Source: Alicyclobacillus pomorum DSM 14955
Lineage (GTDB): Bacteria > Bacillota > Bacilli > Alicyclobacillales > Alicyclobacillaceae
Length of the DNA stretch: 64,000 nucleotides
Direction of reading: 5' to 3'
Assembly: GCF_000472905.1 (NCBI RefSeq)
Contig: NZ_AXAR01000006.1
Coordinates: forward strand, 1 to 64,000
The position numbers were made by a program, and so were the translations under genes. The notes beneath the pieces were generated by a model. It was given only the letters and a program-made list of their open reading frames with translations. It did not search any database and was not told where the DNA came from. Numbering within the stretch: position 1 is the first letter of the stretch; each line of letters opens with the position of its first letter. This document shows positions 31,005 to 39,469 of the stretch, one piece after another.

Positions 31005-31547
31005 TCATTGAACGACCAGCATGACCACCGCAATCAACAGCAAAACGGCCCCGGACAGCTTGTCCGCTGAAATCGACACTTTCGATCCCACGAATCGACC
31101 TACCTCAAGTCCAATCAACGTCATCATCAGGCTCACGATGCCGAAGGTCAGCGCGGCAAGCCCAAGCGGCACGTCCAACATGCCCAATCCAAAACCGACC
31201 GTCAAGTTGTCCAAACTAAGTGCAACGGCCAACAGCAGCCCTTGCGCCCCCGCCTTTCTCGGAACAGCCTCTGCCTCGTCGTTTGTATCGGCAGGTTTCA
31301 ACAGCAGGTAGACGCCCAGTACCACCAGCACACCGACGCCGATGTACTTGGCGAAGTTCCCCGCAATCTGGGCCATTTCGCTCCCGATGAACAATCCAAT
31401 CACTGGCATCAGCGCCTCGAATAGCCCAAATATCAACGCGGTGCGCAGCTGCTCGGAGCGCTTCATGTTCATGGTGCCCAAGGCCACGGAGGCCAGGGCA
31501 TTGTTCATGCCCATCGCGACGCCCAAAAATACAAGTTGCCAAATCAT
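31005..31547 (-). CDS. MntP/YtaF-family membrane protein
   Basis: A 180-residue protein with six helices. It shows the internal twofold repeat of the manganese efflux pump/YtaF family: MGMNNALASVALGTMNMK in the first half and ALSLDNLTVGFGLGMLDVPL in the second, where conserved Asp or Asn residues line the path. The first repeat has Asn-Asn where MntP usually has an Asp, so it is closer to the sporulation-linked YtaF group. Its ATG overlaps the stop of the FolC-like gene by 4 bp, so the two are coupled. Confidence 0.8.
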   Translation of the reverse strand: MIWQLVFLGVAMGMNNALASVALGTMNMKRSEQLRTALIFGLFEALMPVIGLFIGSEMAQIAGNFAKYIGVGVLVVLGVYLLLKPADTNDEAEAVPRKAGAQGLLLAVALSLDNLTVGFGLGMLDVPLGLAALTFGIVSLMMTLIGLEVGRFVGSKVSISADKLSGAVLLLIAVVMLVVQ

Positions 31548-32935
31548 CTATCTACGCTCCCTACAGGATTCCTCATCCAAAGGCTCGTTGTCTCTGTCTG
31601 ATATTGCCGCAGCACGTCTCCCACGAACGACTGCGTGCCGGCCATCACGAGCATGTCTGCATCACCGATCTTGGTTTGCGCCGACGCCAGCGCCTCTTCC
31701 ACGTAAGGTTGCCACTCCACATCATCTACCATGTTTTTTGCACACTCGTACAATGCATGGTCAAATGTCAGGTGCGGATTGTGCGCTTGCGTCACAATGA
31801 CCGAGTCGACCACCCCGGCGAGTTCGCCAAGGACACCTCTGCCATCCTTGTCCGCCGGGACGCTCACAATGGCGCAAACTTTGCAACGACGAGCGTTCTT
31901 TTGCTCCTCAATCCAGCGCCGGAGGTATCTGGCTGAGGCTGCATGAATGGTGCCATCGACCACGGTGAGCGGATGTTCGCTCAACACCTCCAGCCGCCCC
32001 GGCAGCCGAAGGGTTGACAGGTCAATCTCGGTTGGCATGCGGACGCCCGGTCGCTTGGCCTGCCAGACTTTTCGCGCGGCGTCAAAAGCGACAAGAGCGT
32101 TTTCCAGAAAGAATCCTGCCGCCGAAGGCAAGCGAACCTGGTATGTTGCCTCCGGGTACACCACCTCGAGCAAGCAAGAATGTAGCGCATGCACCTGCCC
32201 AAAGTCCTCACCCAGGTACCGCACGTCTATCGTCGATGCAGCACGTTGGGAAACGGCCTCGCGCACAACATTGGACTGCGAATGGCTGCACAGCCACAGC
32301 GTGTCCTTTGTGAGAACACCTGCCTTCTCCGCCGCAACATCTTCCAGTCTGGGTCCCAATTCGCGGACGTGCTCCAGGAACACTGGCGTCAACACAGCCC
32401 CTTGGTGAACAATGCGGTTCACGTCGTCGTGCAGCGCGCCCCGCCCCAACTCGTACACATTCACGTCCGTGTTGGCATCTTGAAACCACATCGCCGCAGC
32501 CACTGCAAGTAACCCGACCGGTCCAAAGTATTGGCCCTCCATTAAGGTAAACGCTGCCGCGGCACGGGCCACCCGTTGCACATACCGGACAAACTGGGAT
32601 TCCGAAATCGTTTGTCCGTTGACGCGACAGCGCTCCAAAAAGTCCACCAGGTGCGGTCCCGTGAACAACCCGACGCGAAACCCGAGTTGTTGCAGAATCC
32701 CTGCCAGGAGAATCGCGTGTGACCCCTTCCCCTTGCTCCCCGTGACCGCCACGTTGTAGCGTCCGAGATCGGGTCGATTCATCGCTTCCAACAGACGGCT
32801 CGTCCACTCTGGATGCCGAATGTATCTGTCTGGGCGTCCCGCAGCCAACAACGGCTTCGCTCGATTATATGAAGCGTATATCCAATGGATTGCGTCACCC
32901 ACGGTCTCTATGTACGGAGTGTCTGGTTGCACCAT
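31544..32935 (-). CDS. FolC-like Mur-ligase family protein
   Basis: A 463-residue ATP-dependent ligase with the folylpolyglutamate synthase layout: an N-terminal helix (GDAIHWIYASYNRAKPLLAAG), P-loop VAVTGSKGKGSHAILLAGIL, substrate loop LFTGPHLVDFLERCRVNGQ, ELGRGALHDDVNRI, and the C-terminal SVPADKDGRGVLGELAGVVD. The P-loop has Ser-Lys in place of the usual Thr/Ser-Asn (GTNGKGS), and the lysine-binding motif differs, so it is probably a paralogue with another substrate rather than FolC itself. It is coupled to an MntP/YtaF-like gene, an odd pairing. Confidence 0.75.
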   Translation of the reverse strand: MVQPDTPYIETVGDAIHWIYASYNRAKPLLAAGRPDRYIRHPEWTSRLLEAMNRPDLGRYNVAVTGSKGKGSHAILLAGILQQLGFRVGLFTGPHLVDFLERCRVNGQTISESQFVRYVQRVARAAAAFTLMEGQYFGPVGLLAVAAAMWFQDANTDVNVYELGRGALHDDVNRIVHQGAVLTPVFLEHVRELGPRLEDVAAEKAGVLTKDTLWLCSHSQSNVVREAVSQRAASTIDVRYLGEDFGQVHALHSCLLEVVYPEATYQVRLPSAAGFFLENALVAFDAARKVWQAKRPGVRMPTEIDLSTLRLPGRLEVLSEHPLTVVDGTIHAASARYLRRWIEEQKNARRCKVCAIVSVPADKDGRGVLGELAGVVDSVIVTQAHNPHLTFDHALYECAKNMVDDVEWQPYVEEALASAQTKIGDADMLVMAGTQSFVGDVLRQYQTETTSLWMRNPVGSVDR

Positions 32936-33020
32936 GTATTACCGCCTTGCATTGTGGTTTTGTTCAAAGTGTACCACACCAGGGGCAAAGTACACGGTCC
33001 GCGCTGGTCGGCAGCAAACG

Positions 33021-33046
33021 AAAACGGGAGGGTAACCCTCCCGTTT
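33021..33046. terminator. Bidirectional terminator
   Basis: The perfect stem aaacgggaggg / ccctcccgttt has a 4-base loop. It lies directly after the micro-protein stop (33049) on the minus strand. Confidence 0.85.
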
Positions 33047-33048
33047 CA

Positions 33049-33180
33049 TCAGCAGACCGGTGTAGTGGTGCAAGTCGTTGTGTAACCTCCGTGACCTGGC
33101 ACGAGCAGGAAGAATAACACGAAGATAATCAAGAACACGACGGCCCAGCGGGTGTAACCACCAAACGCTCCATAATACAT
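33049..33180 (-). CDS. YjcZ-type sporulation micro-protein (43 aa)
   Basis: A 43-residue protein starting at ATG 33180. MYYGAFGGYTRW precedes a single membrane helix (AVVFLIIFVLFFLLV), then PGHGGY and a Thr/Cys-rich tail (TTTCTTTPVC). The Gly/Tyr-rich ends around one aromatic helix define YjcZ-type sporulation proteins. The helix and its flanks are the same as in the 34-residue protein at 6013-6117, which lies in the accessory region 27 kb away. It has its own terminator. It is too short for most gene finders. Confidence 0.82.
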   Translation of the reverse strand: MYYGAFGGYTRWAVVFLIIFVLFFLLVPGHGGYTTTCTTTPVC

Positions 33181-33300
33181 CCCACACACTCCCTTCGCAT
33201 GTTCTAGTGCAGTGTATTCTCACCGTCCAGACGACTGCAGTGGTAAACGCCTATGGCAGGGCCCGATTTCGAAGGGAGTGGGAAGCAACACTGGTGTCAT

Positions 33301-34728
33301 TCAGGGCAGTGTTCGTATGATGTTTCGAGCGACGTATACACCGCTACTCGCAGCCTGTGATATCCCCCTGGAAATGCCGGGGCCGTCACCTGCGCAGTAC
33401 AGTCCTTTCACTTTCGTTTGCAGCCTTTCATCCACGTCCGCACGAGACGCGTAGAATTTCGCCTCCACACCGTAGAACAGCGTGTGTTCACTGGCGATAC
33501 CTGGTGTCACGTAATTGAGCGCTTCAATCATTTCGCGCAACGCCACCATCGTCTTGTAAGGTAGTACCAGGCCGAGATCTCCAGGCACGGCCTCCTTCAT
33601 CGACGGCTCAATGAATCCTTCCCGGATACGTTGTTCCGTGCTTCTGCGCCCTTTCAACAGATCCCCGTAACGTTGAATGATGATGGACCCGTTCGATAGT
33701 TCGTTGGCATGACGACAAATCTGCTTTGCAAACTCGTTCGGCTTGTCAAACGGCTCTGTAAATTTGTGACTCACGAGCAGCGCGAAATTTGTGTTCTCTG
33801 TACCCAGTGCGGGATCTTTGTACGCGTGCCCGTTTGCAGCCATCACTCCAGAGTGATTTTCCACAACCACGTGCCCCGACGGGTTGCTGCAAAACGTCCG
33901 GCAACGCAACCCCGTTGACGGCGACTCGAAGATAAATTTCCCTTCGTACAGATGTTCGTTGATTTCCTGCATCACGACGTTCGACGTTTCCACCCGTACG
34001 CCGATGTCCACCTGGTTGTTGGTCATTTTCAACCCATGCTTCCGGAACAACCCGCTAAGCCATGTCGATCCGTCCCGGCCCGGCGCCACGATGACGTTCT
34101 TCGCGAGAATTTCCTCCCCTTCCCGCGTCACGACGCCGCGAATTTCTTCACCTTCAATGAGCAAGTCTTCGACAAAGGTGCGAAACCTCAGTTCCACGTG
34201 GTGAGAGAGGTACTCAAAAATGCTGTTCATGAGCTCCAGGTTTTTATCCGTACCAATGTGCCGCACTCTGGCGCGCAACAGCTTGAGGCCCGCACCGGCT
34301 GCCTTCCGTTCAATCGCTTTCACCGCGTCCGTCGTCGGGTCCGTGATGGAACCAGGCGCGCCGTGGCGTAAATTAATCGCGTCCACGTACTCGATTAAGT
34401 TCAAAACTTCAGACGCTGGGAGATAGTCCGTGAGATATCCACCGAACTCGGCGGTGATGTTGAACTTCCCGTCGCTGAAACTGCCTGCACCGCCCGCGCC
34501 GTTCAAAATACCGCAAGCCGGCAGACAGCCCGCGTAGTCCTTCTTTTTGTTCGCAGGCGGACACTTGGTAATCCGTTCTTCGAGAATGGGGCACCGACGC
34601 TTGTGCGCCTCCACCCCTTTATCGAGCAGAAGCACTTTGCTCTGCGGTCGTTTAAGAGTGAATTCATAGGCTGCATACAATCCTGCTGGACCTGCGCCAA
34701 CAATCACCGCGTCGTAGATAGTTGCCAC
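33301..34728 (-). CDS. FAD-dependent oxidoreductase (COG2509 type)
   Basis: I start at GTG 34728 behind AGGGTGATTCAA, giving 475 residues. The FAD-binding motif is DAVIVGAGPAGLYAAYEF. A Cys-rich stretch follows (HKRRCPILEERITKCPPANK, AGCLPACGILNG), then GGAGSFSDGKFNI. The C-terminal half has YCAGDGPGISRGISQAASSG, the usual FAD-contacting end. This layout is that of the uncharacterised FAD-dependent dehydrogenase family COG2509. Substrate is unknown. The paired cysteines could bind a metal or cluster. It is monocistronic and divergent from the radical SAM gene. Confidence 0.8.
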   Translation of the reverse strand: MATIYDAVIVGAGPAGLYAAYEFTLKRPQSKVLLLDKGVEAHKRRCPILEERITKCPPANKKKDYAGCLPACGILNGAGGAGSFSDGKFNITAEFGGYLTDYLPASEVLNLIEYVDAINLRHGAPGSITDPTTDAVKAIERKAAGAGLKLLRARVRHIGTDKNLELMNSIFEYLSHHVELRFRTFVEDLLIEGEEIRGVVTREGEEILAKNVIVAPGRDGSTWLSGLFRKHGLKMTNNQVDIGVRVETSNVVMQEINEHLYEGKFIFESPSTGLRCRTFCSNPSGHVVVENHSGVMAANGHAYKDPALGTENTNFALLVSHKFTEPFDKPNEFAKQICRHANELSNGSIIIQRYGDLLKGRRSTEQRIREGFIEPSMKEAVPGDLGLVLPYKTMVALREMIEALNYVTPGIASEHTLFYGVEAKFYASRADVDERLQTKVKGLYCAGDGPGISRGISQAASSGVYVARNIIRTLP

Positions 34729-34946
34729 TTGAATCACCCTGCTTTCGCAATCTTCATTCCACAACCCAAAGGAACACTATACGTCGATTTCAGAGGCGGC
34801 GCAAGAGATGAAACCAGATGTACCCGGGCCTCCTCGCGGCACCTGGCGCTTTGCGATACCTGCCCCGCTTCGTAGTACAATGGAATGCAGGTCACACCCG
34901 AAACGAATATGGATAAAGACACCGATGGTTCGAAAGGTGGTTCTCT

Positions 34947-36758
34947 GTGAACATTGTCTTGACCACGTTGAACGCAAAATACATCCACTCGTCGCTCGCC
35001 CTGCGGTACTTGCGAGCCTACTGCCGCCGCGATTTTCCCGATGTGCAACTCGTGGAATTCACCATCAAAGACCCGGCAACGCACATCGTGGCGGACCTTT
35101 ATCGCCGGCGACCGGACGTCATTGCGTTTTCCACATATATTTGGAACATTGAAGAGACCATTCCAGTGGTGAAGATGCTCAAACAGGTGTTACCGAACAC
35201 GCGCATTGTCCTCGGTGGACCGGAGGTCTCCTACGATGTGCACCACTGGATACGTCGCCTTCCCGAAGTGGACTTCATTGTGGTCGGAGAAGGCGAAGCG
35301 ACTTTTCACGAGCTCCTGTCCAATTTGAGGAACGGTGGTGATGGGACCGGGATTGCAGGCACCGCTTATCTGCGTGGCGACAAGGTCGTGATGGAACCCC
35401 CGCGTGCCAAGCTAGATCTAGCCACTGTGCCGAGCCCGTATGAGACCGACGAAGACCTGCACGGCTTGACCCACCGCATTGTCTACTTTGAAAGCAGCCG
35501 CGGTTGTCCGTTCTCCTGCCAATTCTGCTTATCCTCCATTGAAAGTGGCGTTCGCTACTTTCCCATGGAGCGGGTCAAACGGAATCTGCTGAGACTGATC
35601 CATGCCGGGGTGCGGACGATTAAATTTGTCGATAGAACGTTTAACCTCAAAAAAGATTACGCAATGGAGCTGTTCCGATTTTTGATAGAACATCGCCGCG
35701 ACACGGTCTTCCAATTTGAAATCACGGGCGACATCTTGCCGCCGGACGTGACGGATTTTCTGGCCGAGAATGCCCCGCCCGGTGCGTTCCGCTTCGAGAT
35801 TGGCGTGCAGTCGACAAACGACCTGACAAACACCCTCGTGCGGCGCCGCCAAAACTTTGACAAGCTGCGCCGGACCATTGAAACCATCAAAAACAGCGGG
35901 AGGATTGTCCAACACCTGGATCTGATTGCCGGGTTGCCGGAAGAGGATTACACTTCGTTCCGCAAGACGTTCAACGACGTGTTCGCGTTGGAACCGGAAG
36001 AACTGCAACTCGGGTTTCTCAAGATGCTGCGTGGAACCGGTCTGCGTGCGCGTGCATCGCAGCACGGGTACATCTACCAGGAACATGCACCATACGAAAT
36101 CCTCGGCAACAATGTGTTGTCGTTTGACGATATCCTCCGGATTAAACAGGTCGAGGACGTGTTGGAGAAGTACTGGAACGATGGTCGGTTGCGCAACACC
36201 GTGCGCTATCTCGCCAAGCAGGTGTTTCCATCTCCATTCGACTTTTTCCAAGCGTTTGGCACTTACTGGGACGAACAAGGGTGGAGCCGGATTGGCCATC
36301 AACTCAAGGACTTGTTTTTACGGCTCCACCAATTCTTACAGAACACATGCAGCGGCCAGGAATTGCAGGCAGCACAGTCGCTCATGAAACTGGACTACCT
36401 GCTGTCGTTCCGTGTTCGTCCGCACGAAGTGTGGTGGGGAGACCGCGTGCACAAAAGCGACGTAAAACGGCTGTTGGCTTCCCTGGTGGCTCACCCAGAA
36501 GCGCTCGGTGCGCAGTTTCAAGCACTCAGACTGACGGCGGACGCGTTGGACCGCCACACGGTCGTGGAAGTGGTGCCCTTCCATCTACAGTCCCTGCTTT
36601 CACACGGGATCTTAGAGGAGACGCCAACGTTGCTTCTCGTCTACTACGCCCCAGGCCTCGGCAAAGGGGAGCACCCACCCTACTTCTTGACACCATTAGA
36701 GGCTTTGGAAACGCCTCTGCTTCAAAGTGTTTTGCGCATATGCAATGTTCGAAAGTAA
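34947..36758 (+). CDS. B12-binding radical SAM protein (DUF4080 type)
   Basis: A 603-residue protein starting at GTG behind AAAGGTGGTTCTCT. Residues 1-140 form a B12-binding-like Rossmann domain (IVLTTLNAKYIHSSLALRYL; GPEVSYDVHHW; FIVVGEGEATFHELL). Then comes the radical SAM core with the cluster motif CPFSCQFC, followed by a TIM barrel and a C-terminal DUF4080 domain. This architecture is that of a common but poorly understood Firmicute family. It could catalyse methylation or another radical step. Its last 37 bp overlap the convergent map-GNAT gene. Confidence 0.88.
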   Translation: MNIVLTTLNAKYIHSSLALRYLRAYCRRDFPDVQLVEFTIKDPATHIVADLYRRRPDVIAFSTYIWNIEETIPVVKMLKQVLPNTRIVLGGPEVSYDVHHWIRRLPEVDFIVVGEGEATFHELLSNLRNGGDGTGIAGTAYLRGDKVVMEPPRAKLDLATVPSPYETDEDLHGLTHRIVYFESSRGCPFSCQFCLSSIESGVRYFPMERVKRNLLRLIHAGVRTIKFVDRTFNLKKDYAMELFRFLIEHRRDTVFQFEITGDILPPDVTDFLAENAPPGAFRFEIGVQSTNDLTNTLVRRRQNFDKLRRTIETIKNSGRIVQHLDLIAGLPEEDYTSFRKTFNDVFALEPEELQLGFLKMLRGTGLRARASQHGYIYQEHAPYEILGNNVLSFDDILRIKQVEDVLEKYWNDGRLRNTVRYLAKQVFPSPFDFFQAFGTYWDEQGWSRIGHQLKDLFLRLHQFLQNTCSGQELQAAQSLMKLDYLLSFRVRPHEVWWGDRVHKSDVKRLLASLVAHPEALGAQFQALRLTADALDRHTVVEVVPFHLQSLLSHGILEETPTLLLVYYAPGLGKGEHPPYFLTPLEALETPLLQSVLRICNVRK

Positions 36759-37975
36759 GGCTTACCCACCACGACAAAGCCCAACTTTTCGTAAAAAGCG
36801 ATGGCGGTGGCGTTGTTCTCCTGGACCCACAATTCCACGGCGGACAACTGCCTCCGCCGGGCGACGCCCTCCAGTTCCGTCATCAACGCGCGTCCTAACC
36901 CGGTTCGTTGGCACGAGGGTGAAACCACCAACGTGTTGACATGAAGCGACGCGCCCATCACAAAGATGACAAACCCCACCATCTCACCGCTGTCCAATGC
37001 ACAAACCCAAGCCTCTGCCGACGGGTCCCCAAACAGCTCGTTCGGCTGTGAGCGCCTGCCCCAGGCCTCCATCAGAATGGGATCCATGGTCCGATGTACC
37101 AAGTCTACCATGGCCGCTCGATCCGCCTCTTTCATACGCCGCACGTGAATCGGCCCGAGCTTGTCGGTCCGCACGGTCAGGGCCAGCTCCCCGCAGTTTT
37201 CCAAATCTCCCACCGGATCCGTATCCGAAGATGCACGGGTCAAGATTTCCGGCCCCGCTTCCGTGATGAGAACCGTGTGCTCGAAGTGCGCAGCGAAAGC
37301 CCCATCCACCGTCACTGTGGTCCAACCGTCATCGAGGGTGCGCGTGTACCTCATTCCCGCTGTAACCACAGGTTCAATGGCCACCACCATGCCTGCTCGC
37401 AATCCTGGCCCGCGACCTGGCGGCCCGAAATTGGCAATCTGCGGATCTTCGTGCAACGCGGTGCCGATGCCGTGCCCAAACGCGTGACGTACCGTTTCAT
37501 ATCCAGCGGATTTGACGTCCAGGTAGATGGCGGACGAGATGTCGGAAACCCGCGCACCGTCACGGGCCGCTGCAATGCCACGGTAGAGGGCACGTTTGGT
37601 GGCTTGCATCAGTCGCTGTGCAGATTCGTCCACTTCGCCGACGGGATACGTCGCGGCGGCATCGGAGTGCATGCCGCCGTAGGAAAGGCCTACGTCAATC
37701 GTCACAATGTCTCCTTCGCGAAGTGGCGTTTTGGACGGGATGCCATGGCCAACTTGTTCATTCACGGATACGCAAATGGCACTCGGAAAGTCCGTCCACT
37801 CTGGAAACGACGATGTGGCGCCCATCTCTTTCATCACTCGAAGCGCAATTTGTTCCAGCTCCACGCCGGTGACTCCCGGTTGTAGTGCCGCTGACACCTG
37901 TTCATGGACCTTCGCGTTCATTCGCCCTGCCTGCCGCAACGCGTGAATTTCCTCCGCAGTCTTGACCAGCCCCAC
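36722..37975 (-). CDS. Methionine aminopeptidase fused to a GNAT acetyltransferase
   Basis: One 417-residue reading frame holds two enzymes. Residues 1-250 are a type I methionine aminopeptidase with all five metal ligands: Asp94 (VTIDVG), Asp105 (HSDAAATY), His168 (FGHGIG), Glu201 (AIEPVV) and Glu232 (FEHTVL), plus His77 and His175. Each ligand is exactly three positions before its E. coli counterpart. Residues 275-417 are a GNAT domain with the acetyl-CoA loop SPSCQRTGLGRALM and the RimI-like end NNATAIAFYEKLGFVVVG. The aminopeptidase removes the initiator Met and the GNAT part could acetylate the exposed residue. Divergent from deformylase, 153 bp away. A linker of about 25 residues joins the parts. 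Confidence 0.9.
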   Translation of the reverse strand: MGLVKTAEEIHALRQAGRMNAKVHEQVSAALQPGVTGVELEQIALRVMKEMGATSSFPEWTDFPSAICVSVNEQVGHGIPSKTPLREGDIVTIDVGLSYGGMHSDAAATYPVGEVDESAQRLMQATKRALYRGIAAARDGARVSDISSAIYLDVKSAGYETVRHAFGHGIGTALHEDPQIANFGPPGRGPGLRAGMVVAIEPVVTAGMRYTRTLDDGWTTVTVDGAFAAHFEHTVLITEAGPEILTRASSDTDPVGDLENCGELALTVRTDKLGPIHVRRMKEADRAAMVDLVHRTMDPILMEAWGRRSQPNELFGDPSAEAWVCALDSGEMVGFVIFVMGASLHVNTLVVSPSCQRTGLGRALMTELEGVARRRQLSAVELWVQENNATAIAFYEKLGFVVVGKPYFRTLHMRKTL

Positions 37976-38128
37976 GTGTCTCCCTCCTGCTTCTCGGATG
38001 TTCTCGTACTGTCGGTATATGTCCGGCGGCGTCCAAACGAAACGGTCTCAACTAGGCGAATACCCGAGTCACTCGGAATCTCTGCAGCATTGTTATGAGA
38101 AAGGACTGTGGATCCGAGGGGGATGGGG

Positions 38129-38866
38129 ATGTCAACACGTGACGTTGTGCAAGGAGACGTGCCAGAACTGCGTATTCCATGCGCCAAAGTGACCGCTTTT
38201 GATGAAACGCTGCACACGATTCTGGATGACCTCGCAGATACCATGAAGCACCACTGTGGAATTGGGCTGGCTGGGCCACAAATTGGCCAACCCATTCGCG
38301 CATTTGTGATAGACGTCGGAGACGGAGTCCTTGAGCTTGTCAATCCGGAACTGACAGACAGCCAAGGTGAACAGGAGAGTGTGGAATCCTGCCTGAGCTT
38401 TCCAAGTCTCACATTACAGCTCCGGCGTCCCAGCGAAATCACAATCGTCGCACAGGACCGATTCGGTCGGGAACGGCAGTACGAAGCTTCCGGCCTTTTC
38501 GCCCGCGTGGTCTGTCACGAACTGGACCATTTGAACGGCGTGCTGTTCACGGATCACTTATCGGATGAGGAAGTATTTGCACAGGTGTGGATGCAGCTGG
38601 GTGAACAGCTGGAGGGCGACCTGGAGTCTGCCATGAGTGGTGACGCAGGGGAGATTGAGACCAGCATCGCTCTTGCCCGGCATGAAGAAATTGTGCATGC
38701 GGTGCAAATCCTTGCCGACGCGTCGTGGAAAGTGACGCTGGCGTTGGAACTGCTGCGAGACCACGAAGACCTGCTGCCTGAGCTGGAAATGGCCGTATTG
38801 ACGGATATCGAATCGCGACTGAGTGACGTGGCCGACGAATTGGAACAAGCCACCGCGGATCTCTAA
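38129..38866 (+). CDS. def: Peptide deformylase with C-terminal helical extension
   Basis: A 245-residue protein started at ATG 38129 behind GAGGGGGATGGGG (an upstream GTG at 38108 is possible). The three deformylase motifs are present: GIGLAGPQIG (44-53), ESCLSFPS with metal ligand Cys88, and HELDHLNGVLF with His130, Glu131 and His134. Motif 2 has Ser for the usual Gly (EGCLS), as in some divergent forms. Residues 150-245 extend beyond the family length as a charged helical domain (HEEIVHAVQILADASW; ALELLRDHEDLLPELEMAVL). It removes the formyl group from nascent proteins, the step required before the aminopeptidase encoded divergently can act. Confidence 0.9.
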   Translation: MSTRDVVQGDVPELRIPCAKVTAFDETLHTILDDLADTMKHHCGIGLAGPQIGQPIRAFVIDVGDGVLELVNPELTDSQGEQESVESCLSFPSLTLQLRRPSEITIVAQDRFGRERQYEASGLFARVVCHELDHLNGVLFTDHLSDEEVFAQVWMQLGEQLEGDLESAMSGDAGEIETSIALARHEEIVHAVQILADASWKVTLALELLRDHEDLLPELEMAVLTDIESRLSDVADELEQATADL

Positions 38867-38939
38867 CGATACATGAGCACGCCAGACACAGAGGAGAGGG
38901 ATGTTGCGTCAACACCTCTTGCAATGGTTTCGTAGTACG

Positions 38940-38975
38940 TGGTCAATCGGTTCAAACCGATTGGCCATGTTTTTT
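38940..38975 (+). terminator. Terminator of def
   Basis: The stem tggtcaatcggtt / aaccgattggcca is followed by tgttttttt, 75 bp after the def stop. Confidence 0.85.
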
Positions 38976-39094
38976 TCGCTATCATTAAGGCAACCTACAA
39001 GTATCTACACTTAAAATGTACTGTATATCGTCATGCTGAACCGCGCTCAAGGAATGTCACGAAGAACGGATATCTATCAGAGGAGCTGAGCCCC

Positions 39095-39448
39095 ATGGAG
39101 GACTTCTTGAAAACCATCGCCGATCTCGGCATCGGTATGATTTCCATCGGCCGCGAGAAATTGGAAGCGAAGATTAAGGAGTGGACAGATTCAGGTCAGT
39201 TGTCCGCCGCTGACGGAAAACGACTATTGAACACGATAGTGGAACGAGGCGAACAGGAACGGGCGGAACTACAGCGAATGATTCAAGAGCAGGTTCAAAA
39301 GACCCTGTCGAAAATGGGCGTGTTGCCGAAGGAAGCAGGATCTGAAACTGAAACCGTAGATCCAGCTCCGGTCACTGCTGAATATATCCAGCAGTTAGAA
39401 GCGCGAATCGCAGAACTCGAAAAGAAATTGAACACACCAACGGAATAA
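39095..39448 (+). CDS. Phasin-like/PhaF-type helical protein (117 aa)
   Basis: I start at ATG 39095 behind GAGGAGCTGAGCCCC, because the upstream frame overlaps the def terminator. The protein is helical: a hydrophobic patch (FLKTIADLGIGMISIGREKL), then amphipathic helices (RLLNTIVERGEQERAELQRM; IQEQVQKTLSKMGVL). A short acidic linker and a C-terminal coiled coil (YIQQLEARIAELEKKL) follow. This is the layout of COG3937-type phasin-like proteins. Located 21 bp upstream of the UbiB-like gene, with which it often pairs in Firmicutes as far as I recall. Confidence 0.7.
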   Translation: MEDFLKTIADLGIGMISIGREKLEAKIKEWTDSGQLSAADGKRLLNTIVERGEQERAELQRMIQEQVQKTLSKMGVLPKEAGSETETVDPAPVTAEYIQQLEARIAELEKKLNTPTE

Positions 39449-39469
39449 GTTGAAAGTAGGTTACGATGC

